A stretch of DNA of 53,706 nt from contig JBAPTR010000086.1 of the NCBI GenBank assembly GCA_049282265.1, forward strand, positions 1 to 53,706, in the 5' to 3' direction. Under the pieces are notes generated by a model. It was not told the origin of the DNA and made no database searches. It worked only from the letters and a program-made list of their open reading frames with translations. Shown piece after piece: positions 35,572 to 44,232 of this stretch (positions are counted from its first letter, which is position 1; the number at the start of each line of letters is the position of its first letter). The translations under genes and the position numbers were made by a program. This DNA comes from CAYUCJ01 sp049282265. GTDB lineage: Bacteria > Desulfobacterota > DSM-4660 > Desulfatiglandales > Desulfatiglandaceae.

Positions 35572-36345
35572 TCATCTCTTTCCGAACAACCGCTTGAGTA
35601 GATCCGTTGTCCGTTTCGCAGGGTTTTTCCTTATAGCAGCTTCCTCCCGGGCCAGATAGTAAAAAATGCCGTCCATCCCTTTTTCGAGCACATAATTGGT
35701 CATGTTCGCCTTGATATCCGGCACAAATGGCAGGGCGCGATATTGCCCCATGACCTTGTCGTAGGCCTTGATCGCACCGACCTTTGACATGCCCTCATCG
35801 ACAACGGGACGCATCTCTTCAGACAGGGCCGGCGTCATTTTTTTCCTGAAATATTGCGTTGCGGCATCATCGGGTCCTTTATAAATAGCCTTGACATCTT
35901 CAAAGCTCATTTCAGAGATGGACTGCCAGAAGAGCTTTTTTGCCTTGGGGGTCGCTGCTTCCGCAGCCCGGTTGAGTTTAAGTTCCAGATCGTCCAGCAG
36001 ACCCGATTTACCGACCTTGCTCAACATGGACTTGATGGTCTTGAATTTCTTGGGCAAAGGGATGTGGATGGATGGATCATTGTTGAAGCCGTTAAGACTC
36101 CCCAATTGCCCCACAACATTTTCGGTGCCCACGCGAAGGGCATCCTTGAGTCCCGCCCCGATTTCGCTGATGCTAAGGCTATCCTTTTCTTCACCTCCTG
36201 TCACGCTCTTGAGGGCTTCCACCCCCTTTTCCCACCAATTGCTTCCGGCCTGTGAGATCCCCGGCAAAAGTACCAAACATGCCAACATCGTTCCTGCAAG
36301 AATCAAAGTATGCCATTCTGTTGTTTTTCGAACTCTTTTTTCCAT
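35572..36345 (-). CDS. DUF4197 exported protein
   Basis: A 257-residue protein with an N-terminal signal peptide (HTLILAGTMLACLVLLPGIS, cleavage near SQA-GSN). The mature part matches the DUF4197 pattern: LSISEIGAGLKDALRVGTEN, IHIPLPKKFKTIKSML, LNRAAEAATPKAKKLFWQSI, ATQYFRKKMTPALSEEM, YVLEKGMDGIFYYLAREEAA and IRKNPAKRTTDLLKRLFG. The function of the family is not known. Of two adjacent ATG codons the second (36345) has better spacing to GGAGG. It lies 28 nt after the exported rubrerythrin and probably shares its transcript. Confidence 0.87.
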   Translation of the reverse strand: MEKRVRKTTEWHTLILAGTMLACLVLLPGISQAGSNWWEKGVEALKSVTGGEEKDSLSISEIGAGLKDALRVGTENVVGQLGSLNGFNNDPSIHIPLPKKFKTIKSMLSKVGKSGLLDDLELKLNRAAEAATPKAKKLFWQSISEMSFEDVKAIYKGPDDAATQYFRKKMTPALSEEMRPVVDEGMSKVGAIKAYDKVMGQYRALPFVPDIKANMTNYVLEKGMDGIFYYLAREEAAIRKNPAKRTTDLLKRLFGKR

Positions 36346-36373
36346 CATTTTCCTCCAGCTGACTTAAGATTTA

Positions 36374-37042
36374 TCAGCGCTTTTTCGCCATTTCCACAGC
36401 CCTGTATCCTGAAACAGGCTTGCCACAGATGGGGCATTTATCTTCGGGAAGTTCTGTGAGCGTGGACCCACACGTCCCGCAGACGAAATAGGTGGCCTGT
36501 TTTTTCCTGAATTTCATTTTGAGCAACCAGAAAAAGCGCCTTGTGCCCGCCTCGAGTTTCCTGATCAATCCGCGATGCTGCTTCTCCGCCTGCCAGGCAT
36601 AGTTCAGAAACCGGATAGCCGTCTCGTTGCCTTCCGGAGTTATCTCTTTGATAATACTGGGATATTCATGATCAATTTCTTTAATCTCTTCCGCAGAGGC
36701 CTTGTGGAGATTTTCTTTTGTACTTGAAATTTCCAAGTCCTGCCTGGGTATGTCCTTCACCTCCACGCCCAAATCATCCAAAATCCTTCGGCAATTCTTT
36801 GCATGGATGGATTCCGACACGGCCATTGCCCGGAAAAGATAGGCGATATTGGGATGTTTTTCAATCACCGCCTTCTCGGCAAAAGCGCGATATTCCTGCG
36901 CCGTATGTCGTTCGCTTTTGTACCGTTCCAGGAGCACCCTTACGGTCTTCGGATAATTAGACAAAGTTTCGGCAGCCACCGGCGCTGCAACGAAAAAGAT
37001 CGTCGAGAACAAATAGATTGTGATGAGTATCCTGAATATCAT
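36374..37042 (-). CDS. Rubrerythrin-like protein with an export signal
   Basis: A 222-residue protein. Residues 1-24 form a signal peptide (MIFRILITIYLFSTIFFVAA, cleavage near VAA-ETL). The four-helix part has di-iron ligands in YKSERHTAQEYRAFAEKA, MAVSESIHAKNCRRIL (ExxH) and YAWQAEKQHRGLIRK (ExxH), and the C-terminus carries a rubredoxin-like center FVCGTCGSTL and CPICGKPVSG. Rubrerythrins reduce peroxide in the cytoplasm of anaerobes; a Sec-type signal makes this one periplasmic or membrane-tethered. ATG 37042 has AGAGG 6 nt upstream; a GTG two codons earlier is the alternative. Confidence 0.86.
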   Translation of the reverse strand: MIFRILITIYLFSTIFFVAAPVAAETLSNYPKTVRVLLERYKSERHTAQEYRAFAEKAVIEKHPNIAYLFRAMAVSESIHAKNCRRILDDLGVEVKDIPRQDLEISSTKENLHKASAEEIKEIDHEYPSIIKEITPEGNETAIRFLNYAWQAEKQHRGLIRKLEAGTRRFFWLLKMKFRKKQATYFVCGTCGSTLTELPEDKCPICGKPVSGYRAVEMAKKR

Positions 37043-37134
37043 CAACACCTCTTGCCACGGGGATGGTTTCTTCCCCTAAGATGAAAAAGATTCGTGTCCA
37101 CCAACCACCGGCGGCCGGATATCTCGAACGGCGT

Positions 37135-37413
37135 TTAGTCCCGCTTCGACCGCTCCAGTTTTATCGTTACGAGATTGTGGGGGTCCGGGCATTGCAGTTC
37201 GATGGTATCGCCCTCCCACCAAGGCAGGCTTCCTCCAAATTGAAAGGTGGAGAGGTTGGGAAAGATATCATGATAGAAGAAACCGCAGAGCCCACCGGGA
37301 TTGTGACAGCTTATCTCAAACGTCTCTCCCACCTCGTGCCCGGCGCTGCAGCTCCCCTTGACCCCACTGATGGTGGCCGTCATCCTGTAACCGATACCTG
37401 GATCTTTTGCCAT
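37135..37413 (-). CDS. TIGR04076 family protein
   Basis: A 92-residue cytoplasmic protein with four cysteines, in the pattern GSCSAGHEVGETFEISCHNP then GGLCGFFYHDIFPNLSTFQF, typical of TIGR04076 proteins in anaerobes. Function unknown; the cysteines suggest metal binding. An ATG two codons earlier (37419) is possible, but 37413 has better spacing to AAAGGAG. It lies 93 nt from the rubrerythrin gene and 22 nt from the polyferredoxin gene stop. Confidence 0.8.
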   Translation of the reverse strand: MAKDPGIGYRMTATISGVKGSCSAGHEVGETFEISCHNPGGLCGFFYHDIFPNLSTFQFGGSLPWWEGDTIELQCPDPHNLVTIKLERSKRD

Positions 37414-37435
37414 GGTCATGTTCTCCTTTCCTGAC

Positions 37436-39058
37436 CTATAAAAGAATACGATTTCTCAGGGAACGTGACTCACCCGCCGCGATGACCCTGATGGCCGGCC
37501 TGCCCCGCACGGGGCACTTGTTTTCACAAATACCACACCCGACACACTGCTTGAGATCCACCAACGGGACCTGAAATTCGGTCTGCTTCCCCTCACGTGA
37601 ACGCGATCGGTCCTTTTTCAGGTAGATAGCCTTTGGGGACGTGGGGCAATGCTCCTCGCAGACAATACAGGGGGCGTTTCCCGACCAGGGCAGGCACCTC
37701 CCCCTGTCCACATAGGCGGACCCGATCCTGATGGGTTTCCCAATCTTTTCTCTTACCGAGATCGTCCTGATGGCCCCCGTGGGACATTCACTGGAGCAGA
37801 GGGTGCAGGTATATTCACAGTAACCCATGGCCATGATAAGCCGAGGGCTCCAGAAACCCGCCATCCCTGCCTCTCCCAGGGTGGGGTTGATCACGTTCGT
37901 GGGACAGACCTTCATACAGAGCCCGCATCGCTGGCAGAGGGTGAGAAAGGCCTCCTCCTCCAGGGACCCGGGCGGTCTTATGAGCCTGGCATCGGTTGTT
38001 TTTGCAGCCCGGCCGTCCAATTTTCCCAAAAAGGGAATCGATACCCCCGCGATTAGGCCACCGAGGACCGCACGCCGCCCCATATCCGGTCCTTTGTTCC
38101 CTCCAAAGAACCAGCCCACCCGAAAGGCGAGGGCATCCTCAGGGCAGACTGCGATGCAATTGAAGCAGGTAATACATTCTCCGCTTTGCCATGTCAGCCC
38201 CGGTTCGGGCGAAGCGGCCCCCTGGCAAATACTGGTGCACCGTTTACAGTCGGTGCATTTCTCACCGTCCTTTTCGAGCCTGAGGAGGCTCATCCTCGAA
38301 CACAGCCCAAGGAGTGCACCCAGCGGACACAGGAATCGGCACCAGAATCTGGGCCTGATACGGTTCAGGAAGAGGAGCACCAGAAAAAGCAGACCCATGA
38401 ACCATGCCATGCGATAAACCTGCGGCTCATAGCCGAAAACCGGTGCCATTAGAATCTCGGCCCCATAACTGAGGAGGTTGAGGATTTTGGTATGACTATC
38501 GGCCAGCGCATGAAAAAGGCTGTTCAGTGCAACGCCTACTCCGGGGAGGAGGGCCAGGGCAATGGAACGAAAAAGGAAAGAAATGGGATCCAGAAGCCCT
38601 GAAAGGTTGAGACCCAGGACCGCACTCACCAGGAGGGTGAACAGTAGAAAGTACTTGATCCGCTGGCCAGGGCTCTTCTGGCTGGCCTGAATCCGTCGAG
38701 CGCTTCTGAGGGAGGGCCTGAGGGAGCCCACCAGGTGGTGAATCGTGCCGAATGGACAGATGAATCCACAGAAGAGGCGACCGAAAAGCAGCGTAACCAG
38801 GAGGATGAGAACGCCCCAAAAGAACCCTCTGATGAGGTGGTGGCCTGAAAACAGTGAAGTTACAACCACCAGGGGATCCAACTGGAAGAAGAATCGCACC
38901 GGCCGGTCGAGACCCAGGTTCTCCCCGGTGGAAAAAACTTCGGAATACTGTTGATAGGCCTCCTGGGGAAGGCGGCTTTCCACGAGGAGGAAAAGGAACA
39001 GCAGCAGGAAGAAGGCCTGGCTGATCCTTCTTATCCGGACCAGGTTTCTTGCCTTCAT
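37436..39058 (-). CDS. NapH/NapG-like fusion: membrane polyferredoxin joined to a periplasmic-type ferredoxin
   Basis: A 540-residue electron-transfer protein. Residues 1-250 contain about five membrane helices and the NapH-family motifs CGFICPFG (97-104) and CRFLCPLG (240-247). Two ferredoxin motifs follow (CTDCKRCTSICQGAA at 268-282 and CITCFNCIAVCPEDA at 295-309). At 327-345 there is an internal twin-arginine-like segment, GRRAVLGGLIAGVSIPFLG, then a MauM/NapG-like ferredoxin part with CQRCGLCMKVCPTNV and CVGCGICENKCPVRG and further cysteine clusters. It overlaps the DUF362 gene by 4 nt, a pairing that suggests a membrane redox module carrying low-potential electrons across the membrane. 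Confidence 0.86.
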   Translation of the reverse strand: MKARNLVRIRRISQAFFLLLFLFLLVESRLPQEAYQQYSEVFSTGENLGLDRPVRFFFQLDPLVVVTSLFSGHHLIRGFFWGVLILLVTLLFGRLFCGFICPFGTIHHLVGSLRPSLRSARRIQASQKSPGQRIKYFLLFTLLVSAVLGLNLSGLLDPISFLFRSIALALLPGVGVALNSLFHALADSHTKILNLLSYGAEILMAPVFGYEPQVYRMAWFMGLLFLVLLFLNRIRPRFWCRFLCPLGALLGLCSRMSLLRLEKDGEKCTDCKRCTSICQGAASPEPGLTWQSGECITCFNCIAVCPEDALAFRVGWFFGGNKGPDMGRRAVLGGLIAGVSIPFLGKLDGRAAKTTDARLIRPPGSLEEEAFLTLCQRCGLCMKVCPTNVINPTLGEAGMAGFWSPRLIMAMGYCEYTCTLCSSECPTGAIRTISVREKIGKPIRIGSAYVDRGRCLPWSGNAPCIVCEEHCPTSPKAIYLKKDRSRSREGKQTEFQVPLVDLKQCVGCGICENKCPVRGRPAIRVIAAGESRSLRNRILL

Positions 39059-40002
39059 ACGGAGACCTTTTTCTGTTCCAGTTCCTTGAAATCGTACGTG
39101 CCGAGTCCCCCCTTCCGGCCAATATTCAAAAAGCCAAGGTCTTCGGGCCGCTTTCCAAAAAGCAAAGCGGCCTTACCGTCTGCCGCCACCGGATCATCGC
39201 TCAAAATCAGGACATTTTTCCTGGCCACGTATTTCTCGCTTCCCCCTGAAGGGCCGTTCCGTGTCATGATGCGAATGGCATCAATGAGCGTCATAGTGGG
39301 TTTAAAGAAGTGTGCCAGATCGACAATGCTCCGGTTGATGTCCTGGTGAAGAGACCACCTGCTGCCGCCCACACCGCCGATCCAATTCTTCATGCCCAGT
39401 GTAAGCCCACTCAGGGAGTGGTGTTTGGCAACGGGGAGATTGATGAGCTTGTCCGCCTCCACCAGGGGTGAAAATACGGGCCATACATCCAGCCGACTGC
39501 CCCTGAGTTTCATTTCCCGCATGAGGGAAGACCGGGGAAAAACAAGATCAGCGCCGGTCTGCCTGGCCACGGCCCCGACCCCTGTAAGAGCGAAACACCG
39601 CCTGGCGTCATGGATGGTGTGATCTGCGATACGGACCTTTTTGGCACCCGCCTCCTGGCAGAGTTCGATAACGGCCTTCAGGACCTCGGGGTTTGTCGTG
39701 GCCGCGAGTTGAGGGGGCCTGGCCCAGGAGATATTCGGTTTAATGGCCACCACGTCCCCCCTGGAAACAAACCGTCCCATGCCGCCGGCGGCCTCAAAAA
39801 CCTGTTCCACCAGGTTTCTTATGGAATAACCTTCATGGATGCCCGTTCCCTCCACCAAGAACCCGGAAGGTTTCAGCCCGGCCTTGGCAGATCTGGAGAA
39901 GCCCAAAGGTCCTGCAAACGCAGTCCCCAAGGCCAGGGATCCGGCAAGACCGAAAATTTTTTTGACTGCCTCTCTCCTGTCGATTGAATCCTGTAACCAC
40001 AT
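39055..40002 (-). CDS. DUF362 domain protein with twin-arginine signal
   Basis: A 315-residue protein. ATG 40002 (MWLQDSIDRREAVKKIFGLA) has AAAGGAGG 5 nt upstream. The N-terminus has the Tat-like pair in DRREAVKKIF and a hydrophobic stretch ending near AKAG, so export folded with a cofactor is likely. DUF362 landmarks: VAIKPNISWARPPQLAATTN, VRIADHTIHDARRCF, INLPVAKHHSLSGLTLGMKN and ILSDDPVAADGKAALLFG. Coupling (ATGA) with the NapH/NapG-like fusion suggests they form one complex. The catalytic role of DUF362 proteins is not established. Confidence 0.87.
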   Translation of the reverse strand: MWLQDSIDRREAVKKIFGLAGSLALGTAFAGPLGFSRSAKAGLKPSGFLVEGTGIHEGYSIRNLVEQVFEAAGGMGRFVSRGDVVAIKPNISWARPPQLAATTNPEVLKAVIELCQEAGAKKVRIADHTIHDARRCFALTGVGAVARQTGADLVFPRSSLMREMKLRGSRLDVWPVFSPLVEADKLINLPVAKHHSLSGLTLGMKNWIGGVGGSRWSLHQDINRSIVDLAHFFKPTMTLIDAIRIMTRNGPSGGSEKYVARKNVLILSDDPVAADGKAALLFGKRPEDLGFLNIGRKGGLGTYDFKELEQKKVSV

Positions 40003-40105
40003 GGTTCCCTCCTTTCCCCGGTGAGTGCTCCATGATGAAAACAACATGGAAATACGGCCTCATAACGCTAAGACGCTTTTCCACAAAAACTGTGGGGAAA
40101 GACGG

Positions 40106-40924
40106 TTATATCTGGGCCAGGGGATGTCGCTCTGCCTCGCAGATCACGTCTTTGACCCCGGGCACTGCTCTAACAATTTCCAGGACACCACCTACCGTGC
40201 GCATGGGATTAATCAACCCCGTTATTTTCACAACTCCCGTCTCGGGGACCTCAAAAAACAATTCCTGGGGATTGACATTGTTTTTCAGGATCGCAGCCTC
40301 TACTCTTTTCAGAAGCGACAATTTTTCCATTGCCTCCAGGGCGGTCAGGCTGCACTCCTGAATCTCCCGGGTCTTGGCCATTGCCATTACCTGTGCTGCG
40401 GCTGAATTCAGGCCGATCTTGTCCACGTTGATAATGGCATCGTAAAGGCTTATATCATTCCAATCCAACTGAAAGGAAAATTGCATAAACCCCTTCAGAT
40501 CACTGTCTCCTTTTTCGATCAGTTTTTTGGCGTCTTCTTCCTTGATCTTTTCCTGTTCCACAAGGCGTCCGATACGAAAGGTTTCAGAGGCATGGATACG
40601 CAAGTGAAGGGCACATCCAAAATCTCCCAGAAAATAGGGAGCGCCATTCCCGCATATGATTCCTTCACCGTGCCGAGCCACCTCGTAGACGGCCGCCGCC
40701 ATCAACTCCAGATATTCAGCCGGTCTTCGTTTCAAGAGACGGGTCAAGAGCCCCGGCGCCGTCTGGTCAAAGCTTTTCATGTCTTCAGATGAAAAGCCCA
40801 TGCCCACGGCCTCTTCCTGGATTCGGTCGTCATCATAAAGCACCATACCAAGCTCTTCAGCAACGCGCCTGGCAGTGGCCATTCCCCCGCAGCCGATACC
40901 CGTTGTGATGGTAATGAGTGACAT
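40106..40924 (-). CDS. Cytidylate-kinase-like protein with C-terminal BON-like domain
   Basis: A 272-residue protein. The N-terminal 190 residues resemble the cytidylate-kinase-like family found in anaerobes: P-loop variant ITTGIGCGGMATARRVAEEL, LYDDDRIQEEAVGMGF, GIICGNGAPYFLGDFGCALH and DWNDISLYDAIINVDKIGL. The last 70 residues (VEAAILKNNVNPQELFFEVP, KITGLINPMRTVGGVLEIVR, VPGVKDVICE) look like a BON domain, which usually binds membranes or small ligands. The P-loop has Cys-Gly-Gly where nucleotide kinases have Gly-Lys-Ser/Thr, so phosphoryl transfer is doubtful. The domain pairing suggests a nucleotide or lipid-state sensor. It lies 103 nt from the DUF362 gene. Confidence 0.78.
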   Translation of the reverse strand: MSLITITTGIGCGGMATARRVAEELGMVLYDDDRIQEEAVGMGFSSEDMKSFDQTAPGLLTRLLKRRPAEYLELMAAAVYEVARHGEGIICGNGAPYFLGDFGCALHLRIHASETFRIGRLVEQEKIKEEDAKKLIEKGDSDLKGFMQFSFQLDWNDISLYDAIINVDKIGLNSAAAQVMAMAKTREIQECSLTALEAMEKLSLLKRVEAAILKNNVNPQELFFEVPETGVVKITGLINPMRTVGGVLEIVRAVPGVKDVICEAERHPLAQI

Positions 40925-41017
40925 CTCCTTACCTCCTTTTTAGCCCTTCCTCGTATGAAACTTCACGCCAAAGTTTCTATCCTTGATTAGACTGGCAGCT
41001 TCGGCCAGCGGCGCCGC

Positions 41018-41530
41018 TTACATGGGATAAAAATGGTTTGCCGCAAAATAGTCTCCTTTGAGTTGATCGAGCTGTTCTTCAAATGCATGGTAGTGGTCCT
41101 CCTCCCAATCGGCCAGCTCCGTAAAGAAGGCTTTGGCTTCCGGGAGATCCGCCTTTTCCGCACAGGACCGATAGTACTTCATGGCCTCAAGCTCCAGTTT
41201 CATCCCGATGGTCAGGGCGGTCACCTCAAAGTGACTCTCTTTGATCCTCTTCTTGATTTCATCACTGAAAATAGGGCTTCCGGCATGTTGAAACCCTTTT
41301 TTTGTGAGTTTCTCTTTCCGGTCGTACTCCCCGCTTTGGAGCACGGATTTGTATTGATGACGCAGGTATTTGAAGTGGCCCATCTCCTCATCGGCCATTC
41401 GGGAAAAGGTCTTGTTGCCCAGGGGGTTGTTTGTATTCTCGGCCGCGGTTTTGTAAAATGTGTGGCCTGTCAACTCCGCTTCCATGGCCGTTTTCAGGCC
41501 TTCCAGGATTTCTTTGACACGCTTCTCCAT
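41018..41530 (-). CDS. Ferritin-like / rubrerythrin-family diiron protein
   Basis: A 170-residue four-helix protein without a rubredoxin center. Iron ligands are in LKTAMEAELTGHTFYKTAAE, RMADEEMGHFKYLRHQYKSV (ExxH), GMKLELEAMKYYRSCAEKA and LADWEEDHYHAFEEQLDQLK (ExxH). Likely an iron-binding peroxide or oxygen-stress protein in the cytoplasm. AAAGGAG precedes the ATG. It lies 93 nt from the cytidylate-kinase-like gene. Confidence 0.88.
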   Translation of the reverse strand: MEKRVKEILEGLKTAMEAELTGHTFYKTAAENTNNPLGNKTFSRMADEEMGHFKYLRHQYKSVLQSGEYDRKEKLTKKGFQHAGSPIFSDEIKKRIKESHFEVTALTIGMKLELEAMKYYRSCAEKADLPEAKAFFTELADWEEDHYHAFEEQLDQLKGDYFAANHFYPM

Positions 41531-41662
41531 TGATTTCTCCTTTTTCAGCCAGGACTGATGGCTTCGTAAAAAGTTGGTTGATGCCGCAAGGGCCAGCCTA
41601 TGAACAACGAATGGGCACCGGACCTGACAATCTTTTTCAGACGCTTTCTCAACACCCCGGAA

Positions 41663-43036
41663 CTACCCGACTTGTTTGTGCACGTCCAAGTCCCTGAGTT
41701 GCCATCGAGCGAAGAGAAGCAACGTGACGAACATGAAAAGGAAATACCAGGGGAACCACGCGAAGGACTTTATAAATATCACATTTTCCAGGCCCTGTCC
41801 AACAAGGTCGGGAGTCCTTCCTTGAACTCGGGTCCGAAGGGCCCCAAGCAACAGAGAGTAAAAGACGCCGATGAGCCCATAGGCCAGATTGAGTGACAAC
41901 CCCTTGAAACTCAGTACGGTGGCCCGCTGGCTGGAACTTGTCATCCGGTTCAGGTAGTGACTGACAAAGAAGTTCAGAAAATAGAAGACACTGTAAAGCA
42001 CCACCAGGGGGGCCAACCCCACGAAAGGCAGAAAAAAGGTCGTGCCCAACAATCCGCTGAAAGTCAGCACCGCCATGACCCCCAGATTATAACCTGGGCT
42101 TCTATGTTCCGCAAGCCTTCTCGCAACGCGCGGGATGAAGAGCCCCAAAACGGCCAACCCGGACCCGATCAATCCGAAAGAAGCCTCCGGCAGTTCGATG
42201 AGCCTGTAGTACTGGCTACTGAGCGTGACGATCATCCGGATGATATGATCAAAAACGACTGCTGTTGTAATGATCACCAGGGCAAAGGGGGTTTTAAGTA
42301 TCCAGCCGCCCGCCCGGAGAGTCACTTTCAGGGCCTGGAGAACAGAACCTTCAAGATTCCCATCTGCGGCTTTCTCTCCCCCGTCCCGCACAGGGACCTC
42401 CTTCATCCTCAAAGTCGTAATGAGTGTCATGACGGCCATGAGAAGCGTGAGAAAGAGCGGAAACCGGAGCGTGACACCCTGGGTCATGGTTGTTTTCACT
42501 CCGAGCCAACCGGCGACTTTTCCCATGAGGGCCGGGTCATAAACCGCTGCACCCACGCTCATGGCCACGATGAAAGCGATGGATTGAAAACGCATCTGTG
42601 TTTCCAGGACCCGACCCCAATCCCTGATGTCGCCTTCCGCCTTCAGCGCATCGTAGGCCAGGGCCTCATCCGCACCGCTGGCCGCGGCCTCTGCCGTTCC
42701 ACTCAGCACCCGGTTGGCCAGAAACAGGATGAACAGCACGCGGGCGTCTCCTCTGGGGGCAAAGCAGAGCAGCGCAATTTCAGCGACCATAAGAACGCCC
42801 GTACTGACCAGGAGGTTTCTCCGTCCGATGATATCGGCAAGCGCACCGGAGGGTACCTCCACCACGACAATGGTGAGGGCCCAAACCACATTGAGGAGGG
42901 CAAACTGTTCGAGTGTCAGCCCGAAATCGAGGAAAAGGATGGTGAAGACCGGATAATAGAATCGCGCATTGAAAAAGACCCGAAAGGCGATGAAAAGGCG
43001 AATATTATTAATCTGATAGATGGACTTTTTGAGCAC
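41663..43036 (-). CDS. MFS transporter (second)
   Basis: A 457-residue integral membrane protein with about 12 helices. The MFS motif A variant is GALADIIGRRNLLVSTGVLM; RVLSGTAEAAASGADEALAY is typical of a branch of drug- or metabolite-exporting MFS proteins with helix 4/5 kinship. A long cytoplasmic loop in the middle (RMKEVPVRDGGEKAADGNLE) separates the halves. It ends in a charged tail. It lies 20 nt after the paraoxonase-like gene, so the two are probably co-transcribed; whether they share a substrate is unknown. Confidence 0.84.
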   Translation of the reverse strand: MLKKSIYQINNIRLFIAFRVFFNARFYYPVFTILFLDFGLTLEQFALLNVVWALTIVVVEVPSGALADIIGRRNLLVSTGVLMVAEIALLCFAPRGDARVLFILFLANRVLSGTAEAAASGADEALAYDALKAEGDIRDWGRVLETQMRFQSIAFIVAMSVGAAVYDPALMGKVAGWLGVKTTMTQGVTLRFPLFLTLLMAVMTLITTLRMKEVPVRDGGEKAADGNLEGSVLQALKVTLRAGGWILKTPFALVIITTAVVFDHIIRMIVTLSSQYYRLIELPEASFGLIGSGLAVLGLFIPRVARRLAEHRSPGYNLGVMAVLTFSGLLGTTFFLPFVGLAPLVVLYSVFYFLNFFVSHYLNRMTSSSQRATVLSFKGLSLNLAYGLIGVFYSLLLGALRTRVQGRTPDLVGQGLENVIFIKSFAWFPWYFLFMFVTLLLFARWQLRDLDVHKQVG

Positions 43037-43056
43037 GTTACCTTCCGAAAAGAATG

Positions 43057-44121
43057 CTACTCGTTCATCTTGCAGGTCAGAAACCGTGGGTCAAAGACCG
43101 ATCCGATCAGGAGGACACGATCGAAATATGCTGCCACACTCGAGCCGGAAAGAGGGCTCCCATTATTTAGATAGACCTCCTCCACCCGGTCGTGGCCCGG
43201 TCCCCGAAGCGTGACCCTGAGCACCTGACTCGGTGATAACCTGTCCGGATCCTTGGAGTACTTGACAAAGGTCAGGAGCTTGGGGTGTGCGCCGACCCAC
43301 AACCTTCCCTCTTCATCCACCTCAATGTTATCGGGTCCCGTGGCAAGTTCGACGGCACGCCTGAAATGGAGGGATCCCGTCCGTGGATCTCTGTCATAGA
43401 CCGTGATCTTGTGACCAATGGTGGATGCGACATAGACGCGTCTCCCGTCCGGACTCCTGTTGATGCCGTTCGCGTATTTCAATCCCCCCGCCACCTTCCG
43501 GAAATGGCTGCCGTCATAATAGAGCACATTGGACCGGGCCAACTGCAGGTATTCTTCCAGGGCCCGCCCCAGTTTCGATTGATTGCCGTGGTCATTGGTC
43601 ACATAAAACTTCCGTGGTCCAACCGGCAGCACATCATTTGGGCTGGACATCAGGCTGCCACTCACTGATTCGCGGTGCACAAGCCGCCTTCCATTGAAAT
43701 CAAAGATCTCCACAAATTGCCCTTCCCGCGTGTGATTGACAACGAAAAGTGAGACAGTCCCTTTTCGAGAGTTATAAAGCCCTATGCCGACAGGGTGAAA
43801 TGGTTTCTGAAATCCCTCGGTCAGATTCACAATACGGGGAAAATCGGAAGTGATGGGATAACCGAAAATGGCACCCTGCCGCCCTTTATCACTCTGGAAC
43901 CGGAGCCTCCTGTCATCTGAGGAAATAAACGCCATCCCGGTCAGCGGATGGATGGTGATGTCTTCAGAACTTTGCACCCCCTTTACGACAGTTATCCGTC
44001 CCGCGAAGTGGGGTCGGATTTCCCTGAACTCCCCGGCATCCCTGAAAGTCTTGAAGCCCATTATTCCGGCAACAACAATCAAGACGATGGAGACAATGAT
44101 AATAATCTTGAATACTTTCAT
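43057..44121 (-). CDS. Paraoxonase-like (PON1/arylesterase family) six-bladed propeller protein
   Basis: A 354-residue protein anchored by an N-terminal membrane helix (FKIIIIVSIVLIVVAGIMGF). The mature part matches animal paraoxonases at the calcium ligands: SSEDITIHPLTG (Glu53-Asp54 of PON1), SSPNDVLPVGPRKFYVTNDH (Asn168), KYANGINRSPDGRRVYVAST (Asn224) and ATGPDNIEVDEEGRLWVGAH (Asp269-Asn270). The PON1 catalytic His115 aligns with Val in KPFHPVGIGLY, while the second His is kept in LFVVNHTREGQ. Lactones or aryl esters are family substrates. An upstream TTG at 44145 is possible, but ATG 44121 gives the membrane anchor directly. Confidence 0.83.
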   Translation of the reverse strand: MKVFKIIIIVSIVLIVVAGIMGFKTFRDAGEFREIRPHFAGRITVVKGVQSSEDITIHPLTGMAFISSDDRRLRFQSDKGRQGAIFGYPITSDFPRIVNLTEGFQKPFHPVGIGLYNSRKGTVSLFVVNHTREGQFVEIFDFNGRRLVHRESVSGSLMSSPNDVLPVGPRKFYVTNDHGNQSKLGRALEEYLQLARSNVLYYDGSHFRKVAGGLKYANGINRSPDGRRVYVASTIGHKITVYDRDPRTGSLHFRRAVELATGPDNIEVDEEGRLWVGAHPKLLTFVKYSKDPDRLSPSQVLRVTLRGPGHDRVEEVYLNNGSPLSGSSVAAYFDRVLLIGSVFDPRFLTCKMNE

Positions 44122-44232
44122 AAGGTTATCCGCCAACTTCTTCAAAATCGGGAATCGGGAAAATGAGTTCTTGAGTCACCAGCCGCAGTTCACATCTTGG
44201 CCAACGATTATCACCCATAAAGGCTAAATATG

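Noticed and set aside
41957..43174. A 405-residue plus-strand frame across the second MFS gene and the end of the paraoxonase-like gene
   Set aside because: It mirrors clear transporter and propeller motifs on the minus strand and is itself dominated by charged low-complexity sequence.
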